Source: Planctomycetota bacterium (lineage in GTDB: Bacteria; Planctomycetota; Planctomycetia; Planctomycetales; Planctomycetaceae). From it: 32,653 bases of DNA. The stretch lies in NCBI GenBank assembly GCA_027623235.1, contig JAQBVJ010000084.1, positions 1-32,653 on the forward strand, read 5' to 3'. Both the position numbers and the translations under genes were made by a program. Below the pieces are notes generated by a model, which worked only from the letters and a program-made list of their open reading frames with translations, searched no databases and was not told the origin of the DNA. Positions 16,659 to 25,042 of this stretch are shown one piece after another; the first letter of the stretch is position 1, and the number at the start of each line of letters is the position of its first letter.

Positions 16659-17114
16659 ATGGTGGATTCACCCAATGCAACGTCATCCCAATCCGCTGAA
16701 CTGGAAGAGCCGTGTCTTGTCGTAGCCGCCGGAACGCGTTGCACGATTCACCCGCTGGTTTCTCTTAAGGTCGCGACGCTTGGGCGAAGCGGCAGCAACG
16801 ACATCGTGGTGAACCACGAAAAAAGCAGTCGACAACACTGTGAGTTTTTCTTCGAAGATGATGCGTGGCACGTTCGGGACCTGGACAGCCGAAACGGAAC
16901 CCGTCTTAATGGTGACAAGTTCACCGGTACGAAAACTCTGCAGCACGGCGACATGCTGGAAGTCGCCAGAACTCGAATCGTCTTCACAAGCAAGCTGACG
17001 GCGGAATTCGAGTCGATCGATCTGCTCGCACGTGACACGTCCGCGATGGCTCGGGCAGAGAGCGAAACGGAAATGGGGCTGTCGGCGCTCGACGAGGAAT
17101 CGTCAGACGAGTGA
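16659..17114 (+). CDS. FHA-domain phosphothreonine-binding protein
   Basis: 151 residues from the ATG at 16659 (AGGA 7 bp upstream; an in-frame ATG at 16608 has no such site). One forkhead-associated domain fills about residues 17-112: LGRSGSNDIV (41-50), SSRQH (56-60) and DSRNGTRLNG (76-85) supply the usual phosphothreonine-binding Arg, Ser, His and Asn. The C-terminal tail (about 113-151) is acidic and ends in DEESSDE, perhaps itself phosphorylated. No signal peptide; cytoplasmic. It probably reads Ser/Thr-kinase signals. It is convergent with an RsbW-type kinase gene, with a shared terminator, and has a sigma-54-type promoter. The partner protein is unknown. Confidence 0.9.
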   Translation: MVDSPNATSSQSAELEEPCLVVAAGTRCTIHPLVSLKVATLGRSGSNDIVVNHEKSSRQHCEFFFEDDAWHVRDLDSRNGTRLNGDKFTGTKTLQHGDMLEVARTRIVFTSKLTAEFESIDLLARDTSAMARAESETEMGLSALDEESSDE

Positions 17115-17197
17115 TTGCTGCCGGCAGAGAACGCAGACCTCAGCAGGTGCGGGTTGGCTGAAACGGGCAAAACGTCGTCATCCAGCAGCCTGAAACG

Positions 17198-17231
17198 AAA
17201 GAGGCCTCGCATAAGTGCGAGGCCTCTTTTT
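17198..17231. terminator. Bidirectional rho-independent terminator
   Basis: A perfect 12-bp stem (AGAGGCCTCGCA, 17200-17211, with TGCGAGGCCTCT, 17216-17227) and a 4-nt loop, followed by TTTT on the plus strand and preceded by AAA on the same strand, so it can also work for the minus-strand gene. It lies between the convergent FHA and anti-sigma genes. Confidence 0.93.
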
Positions 17232-17253
17232 ACTGGCGCTCAGGTTTGACGCA

Positions 17254-17736
17254 TTACGACTCGTCGGGAGTCCACAGTTTTGTCAGCGTGACACTGTTTC
17301 CGATGTCGTTGTACTTGACTGAATCCACAAAAGAATTGATGAGCAACACGCCACGACCGCCAGGACGTTCCAGATTCGCGCCGGACCTGGGATCCGGAAG
17401 CGAGCGGAAGTCGAAGCCTCGCCCTTCATCACGAACAGTGACCACCATCCGTTCTTCGCTCACGTCGTAGGTCACGTAGACGGGTTTGTCCGAATCGTTT
17501 CGGTTTCCGTGCTTCACGGCGTTGGCGAGGGCTTCCTCAATGGCCAGTCGAGCTTGAAACACATCTCGCGATGAGCATCCGACTTCGACAGCGGCCTGCG
17601 TAATCAGCTCGACGAGACGCTGGACGGCTTTGAGGCCACCGACCACAGCGAGGTCTCCGTGAGTGACAACGGGAGCCCGGCCCGCGAGGGTGAATTCTGC
17701 GGTATCCGAACCGAAATCCGCTGTTCCTTCAGGCAT
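17254..17736 (-). CDS. RsbW-type anti-sigma factor / serine kinase
   Basis: 160 residues from the ATG at 17736 (a TTG-initiated extension of 15 residues is possible). GHKL ATPase fold of the HATPase_c_2 anti-sigma type: N-box EEALANAVKHGN (67-78, catalytic Glu and Asn), G1 box VRDEGRGFDF (101-110), G2 GGRGVLLI (126-133). Such proteins bind a sigma factor and phosphorylate an anti-anti-sigma (STAS) partner on serine. No STAS or sigma gene lies next to it, so the target is elsewhere. It is convergent with the FHA gene. The first 25 residues are polar and look unstructured. Confidence 0.9.
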   Translation of the reverse strand: MPEGTADFGSDTAEFTLAGRAPVVTHGDLAVVGGLKAVQRLVELITQAAVEVGCSSRDVFQARLAIEEALANAVKHGNRNDSDKPVYVTYDVSEERMVVTVRDEGRGFDFRSLPDPRSGANLERPGGRGVLLINSFVDSVKYNDIGNSVTLTKLWTPDES

Positions 17737-18370
17737 TGTTCGTCCACTCACAATTGAAAAAGTAAAAACATTACCCCGCAAAATCTTGACGTAGAGATCG
17801 TGCCAATGACTGCCGCAGTGAGTGTGCCCTGAAACGCCTGTTCATACAACCCCTTTTTTGGGGAAGACTGGACAAGCTGCGGGAAGCCGATAGCAGACTG
17901 TTGAAGAAATCGAATCGATTTAGCGGAGCGGCGGAAGCCGCCCGGTTTCGCATGGAAAAACGCGCTCTGACCGGACAGCTTGCGCTGGGCTGTTAAAGAT
18001 TCGGGGTTGACGGTGGAGGCCGCTTGATCCGTTTTTGTTCCGCGTGATGTTTGCTCATCTCGGCGTGTGCCGTGCTTGCGTTGGGCCTGCTTTCGTTTCT
18101 CCGCGCTCTCCACTTCTCTGTGTTGCAACTCGCAAAGGCGACGTGTTGCAACTCGCAAAGGCGACAACGCAGAGAACTGGAGAGCGCCGAGAAGCACAAC
18201 GTCGGAAATCAATCTCGGAACCCCGGCAAGCGGAACAGAAACAGTCCCTGCAAAAACGGTCAGATCGCCACTGCAACCCCGAACGTTTAATAGCCATTGG
18301 GCTTACGCTGTGCCACTACCTTATTCAACGGGCTGACAGGGCAGGGCGACTCACAGGCGACGATCCCGCC
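17737..18370. other. 634-bp gene-free gap
   Basis: No supported gene; short frames here have no ribosome site and no recognisable domain. It holds a partial sigma-54-like site (17790-17806, minus strand) and the repeat element at 18095-18195. It separates the divergent-facing 5' side of the anti-sigma gene from the 3' end of glnE. Confidence 0.6.
18095..18195. repeat. 101-bp inverted repeat enclosing a 23-bp tandem duplication
   Basis: Two 31-bp arms (18095-18125 and 18165-18195) are inverted copies matching at 27 of 31 positions (core GCGCTCTCCA / its complement). Between and partly overlapping them is a 23-bp unit, containing TTGCAACTCGCAAAGGCGAC, repeated exactly twice in tandem (18120-18142 and 18143-18165). 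It does not resemble a terminator and carries no frame of its own. It may be a small non-autonomous repeat of the host genome. Confidence 0.85.
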
Positions 18371-21300
18371 TCACGACTCGAGCAGTCTTGCCAGTTGAGA
18401 CACTCGCTCGGCGGTTTGTTCCATGTCGCGTTGAAGCTGGTCAATGCTGGTGCCATATCCGAGCCGGCGCGCGAGGTATTCGAACTCGTCGGACTGGGCA
18501 GGCGGGACGGTGAGGTCGCGTGCGTCACCGCGGACCATTCGCAAGGCGTCGATCAGCCGCCGAAGAAAAATGTAGGACTCGCCCAGCCAGTGAAAGTCCT
18601 GCTCGGTGAGGATGCCGGCGATTCGAAGCTGCTCAATCGCCTCCAGCGTATTCGGTGACCGCAATGCGGGATGCTTGTGACCGTGGCTGATCTGCAGGGC
18701 CTGCACGGTGTACTCACAGTCGACGAGTCCGCCTGAACTCAGTTTCGCGTTGTAGACGCCGGGCGTGACGAGCTGCCGTAGCTGTCGCTCACGCATGGCC
18801 CTCATCGCGCTGACATCGAATGGCTCCTCGGTGTAAACGAGGCGGTCGCGAATCTCGATCAGCTGCCGTCCCAGTTCTTTGTTTCCGGCAACGGGTCGAA
18901 GCCGGACCAGCGCCTGCCGCTCGTACGGCCAGGCGGCCCCGCCAGGTGAAAAGTATTCTTCAAAAACCTCGACGGAAATGGCGAGCGGCCCGGCGCTGCC
19001 GTAGGGGCGAAGTTGCAGGTCGATTTCGAAAATGCCTTTCCGCCGGGCGGGAATCAGTTTTGTGAACTTCTCGACAAGCCGGACGTGGAAGTCGGAGTTG
19101 GAAGCCGGATCAGGTCCGTCGGTGTGGCCTTGTCCCGAGTAAACAAAGAGCAATTCAATATCCGACGCGAACCCGAGTTCCCGTCCGCCGGCCTTGCCCA
19201 GCGCGCAGACACTGACGTGGCAGGGCGAACCGTCGATGCATTTCGGCTGACCGCGTTTCGCGACCAGCTCGTCGAAGCAGAGCTGGAATGCCGCCGCCGT
19301 GACGACCTCCGCGACATCAGTCAGCTCGTCCGAAAACTGACCGAACTCCGAAATGTGTCCAACGATGTGCCGCATGTCGACACGGAACATCGCGCGATCT
19401 TTGAACTGGCTGAGAATGCGGCGGTGCTCCCGTCGCAGCGACGCCACATCGATTCCGGCCTCAGAATCGTGGATCACGTTCAGCTGATCGGCGAGCTCAC
19501 TTTCCAGCTGGTCCCGTGTGTGCCGCTCGGTGAGAGCTTCGATGTCTCGCACGACGGGGAAGAGATTGTTGTGCTGCAGCCGGAGAAAATCGTCCCAGAG
19601 AAAATCGCTGACACCAAGCAGTCGTGCGAGCGCCTCAAGAACTTCTCCGCGGTCCAGCGACGTCAGCTCGTCGAACCAGTTGTCCTGTTCCAGCAGCTGT
19701 TCCAGAAGCTGTCGAAAGTGCAGCAGGGCTTTTTCTGGATTCGGAGACTGCGGCAACAGATGAGTGAAATGTTTGATGAGGACAACGGCGGCACGAAGAC
19801 GGCTAAGTTCAGCTTCGTCCGTGAGCTTTGTTCCGGCAGTACTCGTAATGTCGAGCCGATCGACGGCACGATTGCCAATCGTGGAGAGGATCACGCGTTG
19901 AATGTTGTATCCGGCAAGCGTCAGCGCGCTGGCCAGCTCGTAGACGAAACCGGGCGTATCTTCGGCCCCGATGTTGAGAACCGTGTACCGGTCTGAGGCC
20001 GCATTGTCGATCGCTATTTCAATCGGCAACAGCGTGCTGCCATGTCGCGGGACGCTGCGAACACTGCGAGCGACTTTTCGAACAAGCTGTCCCTGGGCCT
20101 CGCGCAGTTCTCCGCGTTCGGCGAGCGCGACGAGCTCCGTCAGTTCCGACTGATACTCATCCCAGACCGCATCCAGGTCCACACCCGTCGGTGGCTTCAG
20201 CAGGAACACATTCACAAATCGGTGCCGCTGTGATTCGTCTGTGGCAGCGGGATCGCTCTGATTTCCTGCCGCGGACTGGGCGTTGAGCACGTGCTCTGCC
20301 GTAAAGACGTTGCCATTGACGATGTCGAAACCGAAAGCGAACAGCAGGCCACACATAAGAGCCAGATCGCCGCGCTGGTCGAAACCGCAAACGGTCAGCT
20401 CGACGCGGTCCTGGCCTCGGGAAACGGCCTCGATGGCCACCTGGCAGTCGACCCCCAGTTGGCTGAGCAGGACGCCGTGCCGCTGAATGTCCTCCGCAGA
20501 AAAGACTTTGGCATACGACGCCTCCATGACCTGCACATGGGCCACGGTCGGAGGCGTCGGCGGTTGCCTCTTCGGTTCTTCGTCAGTCTCAATGTACCGC
20601 TCGTAGATTGTTCGAACGTCGGCCGTGTGCCGGCGGAAACTCTCCAGAAAAGATGACGTATCCGGGTAGTCAAGCCGTCCGGAGAACCAGGCCAGTTCAC
20701 GATCTTCGGTCGGCAACGAGTGCAACTGCTTCCCGTGCGTGAGCTGCAGTGAGTGCTCGACCTTTCGGAGAAAGATGTACGCGGTCGTCAACTGACGGAA
20801 CTCGTTGGCCTGAATGTGGTCCCGTTCGGTGAGTCGGACGAGGCCGTCCAGCGTGTTAATACTCCTGACCGAGTGATCGTCTTCACCGTGCTGCAGTTGT
20901 AGAAACTGCGTGACAAACTCAATGTCGCGAATCGATCCCTGGCCGGATTTGACTTCGCCGAACGTGAGGCCTTTCTTTCGCAGGCCCGCTTCGATTTTCT
21001 CCTTCATGTCCCGAACGTTGGCTCGCGCGTCCTCGGTGGAGACAGCAAAGACGATCGGTTCGACCTGGCTGAGAAATTCTCGACCCAGTGCCAGATCTCC
21101 GGCAATCGGTCGTGCTTTGAGCAGTGCCTGCCGCTCCCAGAGTTCGCTTTGATCCTTGAGGTATTCGAGGAAAGCCTCAGCGGTCGTGACCAGCGGACCG
21201 GACCGCCCCCACGGCCGAAGCCGCATGTCGACGCGGTACAGAAAACCTTCGCCGGTCGCGTCCATCAGACCGCGAATCAGTCGCTGTCCGGTGTCCCAGT

Positions 21301-22069
21301 ATCGCTCCGCATTTTTGCGACTGATGAAAACCAGGTCGATGTCCGAGCTGTAGTTCAATTCCTCGCCGCCGAGTTTTCCATAAGCGATGATGCAGAAATC
21401 CGTGAGAGTTTCGCTGGCGGGCGAGGCTTCTGCAGGTCCCTTGTCGCCGGTGATGATGGCCAGTGCCGTTTGCACAATCGCGTCGGCCAGAAGAGACAGT
21501 TGCACCGTGATCGATTTGAGGTCCATCAGGCCGAACAGATCGCAGGCTCCGATCCGAAGCAGTTCCCAGTGTTGAAACCGTCGCAGCACGTCGAATTTCG
21601 CGGCGACGGTTTCTTCGCGTTGCAGTGTCTGTTCGGCCTCGGCCCGAAACTCTTCGCGGGCTCGGAACTCCGCGAGCCTCGTGTGTCGAGTGAGCCTCGC
21701 GAGATACTCCGGGTTCCGCAGCAGAATCTCGGTCAGGAACTGGCTACCCACAAACAGGCGGACCAGAATCTCAACCGCCCGCGGGTTACCGGCGAGAAAC
21801 TGCAGAAGATCCAGTGAGTCTGGAACGGCCTGAACGAGCCTCTCGAAATTCATGACGGAGCTGTCGGGAGTCGCCGCATTTTCCAGGGCGGAAAGCAGCA
21901 TCGGCAGAGACGCGGCGAATGCCTCGCGGTGAGCGTCATCGCGGCAGATCCCCAGCAGTCGCGAATGCGCCACACCGGAATCCGCAAAGCCGACCGGGCC
22001 GAGCAACGACTCAATCTGAACGTCGTCCAGCGCGCCTTTCGTCAGCAGTCGGACAGGGTCAATCCGCAT
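18371..22069 (-). CDS. glnE: Glutamine synthetase adenylyltransferase/deadenylylase with ACT-like insert
   Basis: About 1232 residues from the ATG at 22069 (MRIDPVRLLT); the longer frame upstream looks non-coding. Bifunctional GlnE covalently switches glutamine synthetase. N-terminal nucleotidyltransferase: GKLGGEELNYSSDIDLVF (231-248, D243 and D245), followed by RVDMRLRPWGRSGPL and the KSGQGSIRDIEF region. C-terminal nucleotidyltransferase: LGKAGGRELGFASDIELLF (957-975, D970 and E972), with FEIDLQLRPYGSAGP and SSGGLVDCEYTVQ. Between them, about 510-790, are two ACT-like segments (VELTVCGFDQRGDLALMCGL... and YTVLNIGAEDTPGFVYELAS...), as in GlnD. Standard GlnE is about 950 residues, so the excess equals this insert. 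No glnA or PII gene is nearby. Confidence 0.9.
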   Translation of the reverse strand: MRIDPVRLLTKGALDDVQIESLLGPVGFADSGVAHSRLLGICRDDAHREAFAASLPMLLSALENAATPDSSVMNFERLVQAVPDSLDLLQFLAGNPRAVEILVRLFVGSQFLTEILLRNPEYLARLTRHTRLAEFRAREEFRAEAEQTLQREETVAAKFDVLRRFQHWELLRIGACDLFGLMDLKSITVQLSLLADAIVQTALAIITGDKGPAEASPASETLTDFCIIAYGKLGGEELNYSSDIDLVFISRKNAERYWDTGQRLIRGLMDATGEGFLYRVDMRLRPWGRSGPLVTTAEAFLEYLKDQSELWERQALLKARPIAGDLALGREFLSQVEPIVFAVSTEDARANVRDMKEKIEAGLRKKGLTFGEVKSGQGSIRDIEFVTQFLQLQHGEDDHSVRSINTLDGLVRLTERDHIQANEFRQLTTAYIFLRKVEHSLQLTHGKQLHSLPTEDRELAWFSGRLDYPDTSSFLESFRRHTADVRTIYERYIETDEEPKRQPPTPPTVAHVQVMEASYAKVFSAEDIQRHGVLLSQLGVDCQVAIEAVSRGQDRVELTVCGFDQRGDLALMCGLLFAFGFDIVNGNVFTAEHVLNAQSAAGNQSDPAATDESQRHRFVNVFLLKPPTGVDLDAVWDEYQSELTELVALAERGELREAQGQLVRKVARSVRSVPRHGSTLLPIEIAIDNAASDRYTVLNIGAEDTPGFVYELASALTLAGYNIQRVILSTIGNRAVDRLDITSTAGTKLTDEAELSRLRAAVVLIKHFTHLLPQSPNPEKALLHFRQLLEQLLEQDNWFDELTSLDRGEVLEALARLLGVSDFLWDDFLRLQHNNLFPVVRDIEALTERHTRDQLESELADQLNVIHDSEAGIDVASLRREHRRILSQFKDRAMFRVDMRHIVGHISEFGQFSDELTDVAEVVTAAAFQLCFDELVAKRGQPKCIDGSPCHVSVCALGKAGGRELGFASDIELLFVYSGQGHTDGPDPASNSDFHVRLVEKFTKLIPARRKGIFEIDLQLRPYGSAGPLAISVEVFEEYFSPGGAAWPYERQALVRLRPVAGNKELGRQLIEIRDRLVYTEEPFDVSAMRAMRERQLRQLVTPGVYNAKLSSGGLVDCEYTVQALQISHGHKHPALRSPNTLEAIEQLRIAGILTEQDFHWLGESYIFLRRLIDALRMVRGDARDLTVPPAQSDEFEYLARRLGYGTSIDQLQRDMEQTAERVSQLARLLES

Positions 22070-22423
22070 CGGGGCACTCGTTGTGAAGCGGGCAGGTTCA
22101 GCCACGTGTGAGCGAACGCGGTCTGGTCGACGAGGATAGCTGCCTGCGAGACTCTCACAAGCACTCCGACTTCTTCCGATCTGATTGATCGCCAGAAAGT
22201 GCGTCGAGACCGTCGTGTCGCTGTCGGTTGCTGGCCCGAGGAGCAGATGAAATCCGTACGGCTGAGGTGATCTCCGCATCGCTCAGGAGTGGGTCATAAA
22301 CAAAATCCCGACCGTCGCCCGAAAGCGGTACTCCGAACGACTGGCAGTCGTCCCTCGACGATCCGGCGATCCTCCCGTCAGAATGCGGTTCGATGATCGA
22401 GCCGCTCATTCGGGAGAGTCGAG
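22070..22423. other. 354-bp divergent intergenic region
   Basis: Lies between the divergent glnE and metallophosphoesterase genes and must hold both promoters. I see no convincing -35/-10 or -24/-12 pair, no strong hairpin and no gene. Confidence 0.5.
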
Positions 22424-24139
22424 ATGCCGCATTCAGTTTTTGCCTCAGCGATTCTCGTGGTCGCTGCGGCGATATTTTCGTCAGGCAGTCTGCGGGCTGA
22501 CGAAGAGCTGCTTGCGACGCTCGCCGTCATTTCGAATCCCTACATCACGACGCTGCCGGCGGATCAGATTCGGGACGAGCGTGGGGGGCTCCGCGATTTC
22601 CTGAAGACGACCGGTCCGGAGAGCATGGCGAAGACGGTCGCCCTTGTGAATCAGCTGAAGCCGGACACGTTGATCGTGCAGGGCTCGCTCACCTGGGCCG
22701 GATCTGACGAGGACTTTGCTGCGGCCAGAAAATATCTCGACCAGATCGACGTGCCCGTGATGACGACGCCCGGCCACTGGGACCGGGGGACTGGATCGCT
22801 CGACGGCTACCGGAAGGCGTTCGGAAAACGTGACGTCGAAGGGACAGTGCAATCGGTCAACGGTGTGCAGCTGGTATTTGCCGGCGACGTTGACAGCGAT
22901 CCGGACGGAGCCTCGACCCGAATTGAAAAGCAGCTGTCGGTGATCGATTCCGCAAAAGCCGTGCTCCTGTTTTCCGGAAAGCAGGACGGCGAGTTCGCGC
23001 GGACGAATCTGACGCCGACTCAAGAAGCATTCTGGAAACTGGTTGAGGACCGCCGTATCGCTGTGCGGTTTGACCCGATTCGATACGGCCATCGAGTTTT
23101 GTACGAGAACACGCTGCCTGTCTGGGCCGTCGGCTCGACGGCCTGGTCGGAACGAGGTTCGGTGGCCGTCGTGAGAGTCTTCGCGGACCGTGTCGAGATC
23201 GCGCAGGTTCTTGACCCGGAGCAGCCAGTCTACTCGGTGAGCGTTCCGAATCCGGTCATCTCCCCGCGACTTCCGCGTGTTGAGGACGATCCGTACGGGT
23301 GCCCGTCGTTCTCAGCGGACCTCGCGACGAAGCCCGATTTCACGTTTGCACTCATCTCTGATCCGCAGTTCGATCGGGAGCGGAGCCGGGAGACGCTGAT
23401 TCAGAAGGCCGAAGCCGGTGTGCGGGAGCTCAACCGGCTGAAGCCTGAACTGGTGCTCGTGGCCGGCGACCTGGTCAACAACAACCTGCCTGAAGAGTGG
23501 GCTCTGTTTAAAAAAATCTTCTCAGAGCTGAAGCCGAAGCTGGAAGTCGTCGCCGGAAATCACGACGTCCTGTTCAACTACGATTTCGTTGAGGAATCTT
23601 ACTCCAGTGCTCCGCAGCAGAAGCCGGAATACGCGGCCCTCGTCAAGGACGCGCTCGCCGCGGCGCAGAAGGAAGGCTTCGCTGGCTCGACAGCGTTGTT
23701 TGAAAAATTCACGGGATCGAAACCGAATCGGATTATCGAACACGGCGATGCCGCTTTCATCACGGTGAGTTTTCTCACCATGCGCGCGGACCAGTCGCAG
23801 ATCGATTACCTGAAGAAAGCTCTCGAACAGACGAAAGGGAAAAAGCACGTCTTTGTGGTGGCTCATTACCCGTCACTGCCGGCGTTTGGGAATAATGTCC
23901 TGCCGCAGCTTGGCGGCGATGAGGTTCTGAGCCTGCTCAAGCAGTACCGAGTCACCGGTTACCTGTTCGGGCATCGCCACCGAAACGGTTTCCGGATGCA
24001 CGACGGCACGGCGCACGTTCTGAGCGACAACATGGGGTCGATCCATCTGCTGCACGTCTTCCCGGATCGAATCGTCATTGGGAAAAAGGCGATCGGAGCA
24101 CCGCTCTATTCAAAGCTGACAATCTCCGCGACTCGGTGA
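22424..24139 (+). CDS. Exported tandem metallophosphoesterase, first copy degenerate
   Basis: 571 residues with a signal peptide (MPHSVFASAILVVAAAIFSS, cut near residue 25) and GGGAGAG upstream of the ATG. Two calcineurin-like domains. The second, about 305-555, keeps most metal ligands: D313 (ISDPQF), D349 (VAGDLV), N379-H380 (AGNHDV), H481 (VAHYP) and H517/H519 (FGHRHR); the usual His of DxH is Gln. The first, about 28-265, follows the same order but with ISNPYI, VQGSL and TPGHWD in place of ISDxH, GD and GNHD, so it has probably lost metal binding. Likely a periplasmic phosphoesterase whose substrate is unknown. Convergent with folD, 33 bp apart. Confidence 0.87.
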   Translation: MPHSVFASAILVVAAAIFSSGSLRADEELLATLAVISNPYITTLPADQIRDERGGLRDFLKTTGPESMAKTVALVNQLKPDTLIVQGSLTWAGSDEDFAAARKYLDQIDVPVMTTPGHWDRGTGSLDGYRKAFGKRDVEGTVQSVNGVQLVFAGDVDSDPDGASTRIEKQLSVIDSAKAVLLFSGKQDGEFARTNLTPTQEAFWKLVEDRRIAVRFDPIRYGHRVLYENTLPVWAVGSTAWSERGSVAVVRVFADRVEIAQVLDPEQPVYSVSVPNPVISPRLPRVEDDPYGCPSFSADLATKPDFTFALISDPQFDRERSRETLIQKAEAGVRELNRLKPELVLVAGDLVNNNLPEEWALFKKIFSELKPKLEVVAGNHDVLFNYDFVEESYSSAPQQKPEYAALVKDALAAAQKEGFAGSTALFEKFTGSKPNRIIEHGDAAFITVSFLTMRADQSQIDYLKKALEQTKGKKHVFVVAHYPSLPAFGNNVLPQLGGDEVLSLLKQYRVTGYLFGHRHRNGFRMHDGTAHVLSDNMGSIHLLHVFPDRIVIGKKAIGAPLYSKLTISATR

Positions 24140-24172
24140 ATCCTGGAGAGTGACCAGCAACAGACAACGAGA

Positions 24173-25042
24173 CTACGCTGACGCCGCCTGAAGCCTCGCT
24201 GCCGTCAGGGTATTTTTCAGCAGCATTGCGATCGTCATTGGGCCGACTCCGCCAGGCACAGGTGTGATCGCGGACGCGACATTTCGAACCGCTTCGTAGT
24301 CGACGTCGCCGACAAGCTTCTCGCCGACCCGATTGATGCCGACGTCAATGACGACGGCTCCTGGTTTGACCATGTCTGCCGTCACGAAATTCGGCTTGCC
24401 AATGGCAGCCACGATGATGTCTGCCTGGCGAGTGACCTCAGCAAGATTCGCCGTTCGACTGTGACAGATCGTGACCGTCGCGTTGGCGGCTGCACCTCGC
24501 TGGACGAGCATCATGCCCATCGGCTTTCCGACGATTTCGCTGCGGCCCAGGACGACGGCGTGAGCACCAGCGACCTGTGTTCCAGACGCCAGCAGCAGTT
24601 GCTGGCAACCGGCTGGCGTACATGGCAGAAACCGTGGCCGGCCCTGGACCATCAGTCCAACGTTTTCCGCATGAAAACAGTCGACATCTTTGATCGGCGA
24701 GACGGCGTCGAGCACCGACTGCTCGTCGATCTGCGACGGCAATGGCAACTGCACCAGAATGCCGTGCGTATTCGGATCGGCGTTCAATTCTGCGACGAGT
24801 GCCAGAAGCTCGTCCTGAGTTGTCTCGGCCGCGAGCCGGTGAAGTGTGCTGCGGATGCTGGCTTTCTCGCAGGCTCGCTGCTTGTTCCGCACGTAAACCG
24901 CGCTGGCCGGATCCTCGCCAACGAGGACGGCCGCCAGATGCGGAGTAATGCCCGAATCGTCCGTAAACGCGGCGACTTCAGTGGCGAGCTGTTCTCGAAG
25001 TTCGGCGGCGATGGCTTTGCCGTCGATGATGGTGGCACTCAT
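24173..25042 (-). CDS. folD: Methylenetetrahydrofolate dehydrogenase/cyclohydrolase
   Basis: 289 residues, the usual FolD length. It interconverts 5,10-methylene-THF and 10-formyl-THF in the cytoplasm. Seen: the catalytic YVRNK (Y50, K54), GILVQLPLP (94-102), D121 after SPIKDVD, PCTPAGCQQLL (140-150), the NADP loop VLGRSEIVGKPMG (164-176), and the C-terminal PVPGGVGPMTIAMLLKNT. AGGACTCAC precedes the ATG, whose AGGA is a fair ribosome site. No other folate genes lie nearby. Confidence 0.97.
   Translation of the reverse strand: MSATIIDGKAIAAELREQLATEVAAFTDDSGITPHLAAVLVGEDPASAVYVRNKQRACEKASIRSTLHRLAAETTQDELLALVAELNADPNTHGILVQLPLPSQIDEQSVLDAVSPIKDVDCFHAENVGLMVQGRPRFLPCTPAGCQQLLLASGTQVAGAHAVVLGRSEIVGKPMGMMLVQRGAAANATVTICHSRTANLAEVTRQADIIVAAIGKPNFVTADMVKPGAVVIDVGINRVGEKLVGDVDYEAVRNVASAITPVPGGVGPMTIAMLLKNTLTAARLQAASA

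Noticed and set aside
18055..18336. Short frames over the repeat element, several phases
   Set aside because: They all owe their length to the tandem and inverted repeats and show no start signal.
21149..21817. 222-codon plus-strand frame inside glnE
   Set aside because: Antisense to the conserved N-terminal nucleotidyltransferase of GlnE; no motif.
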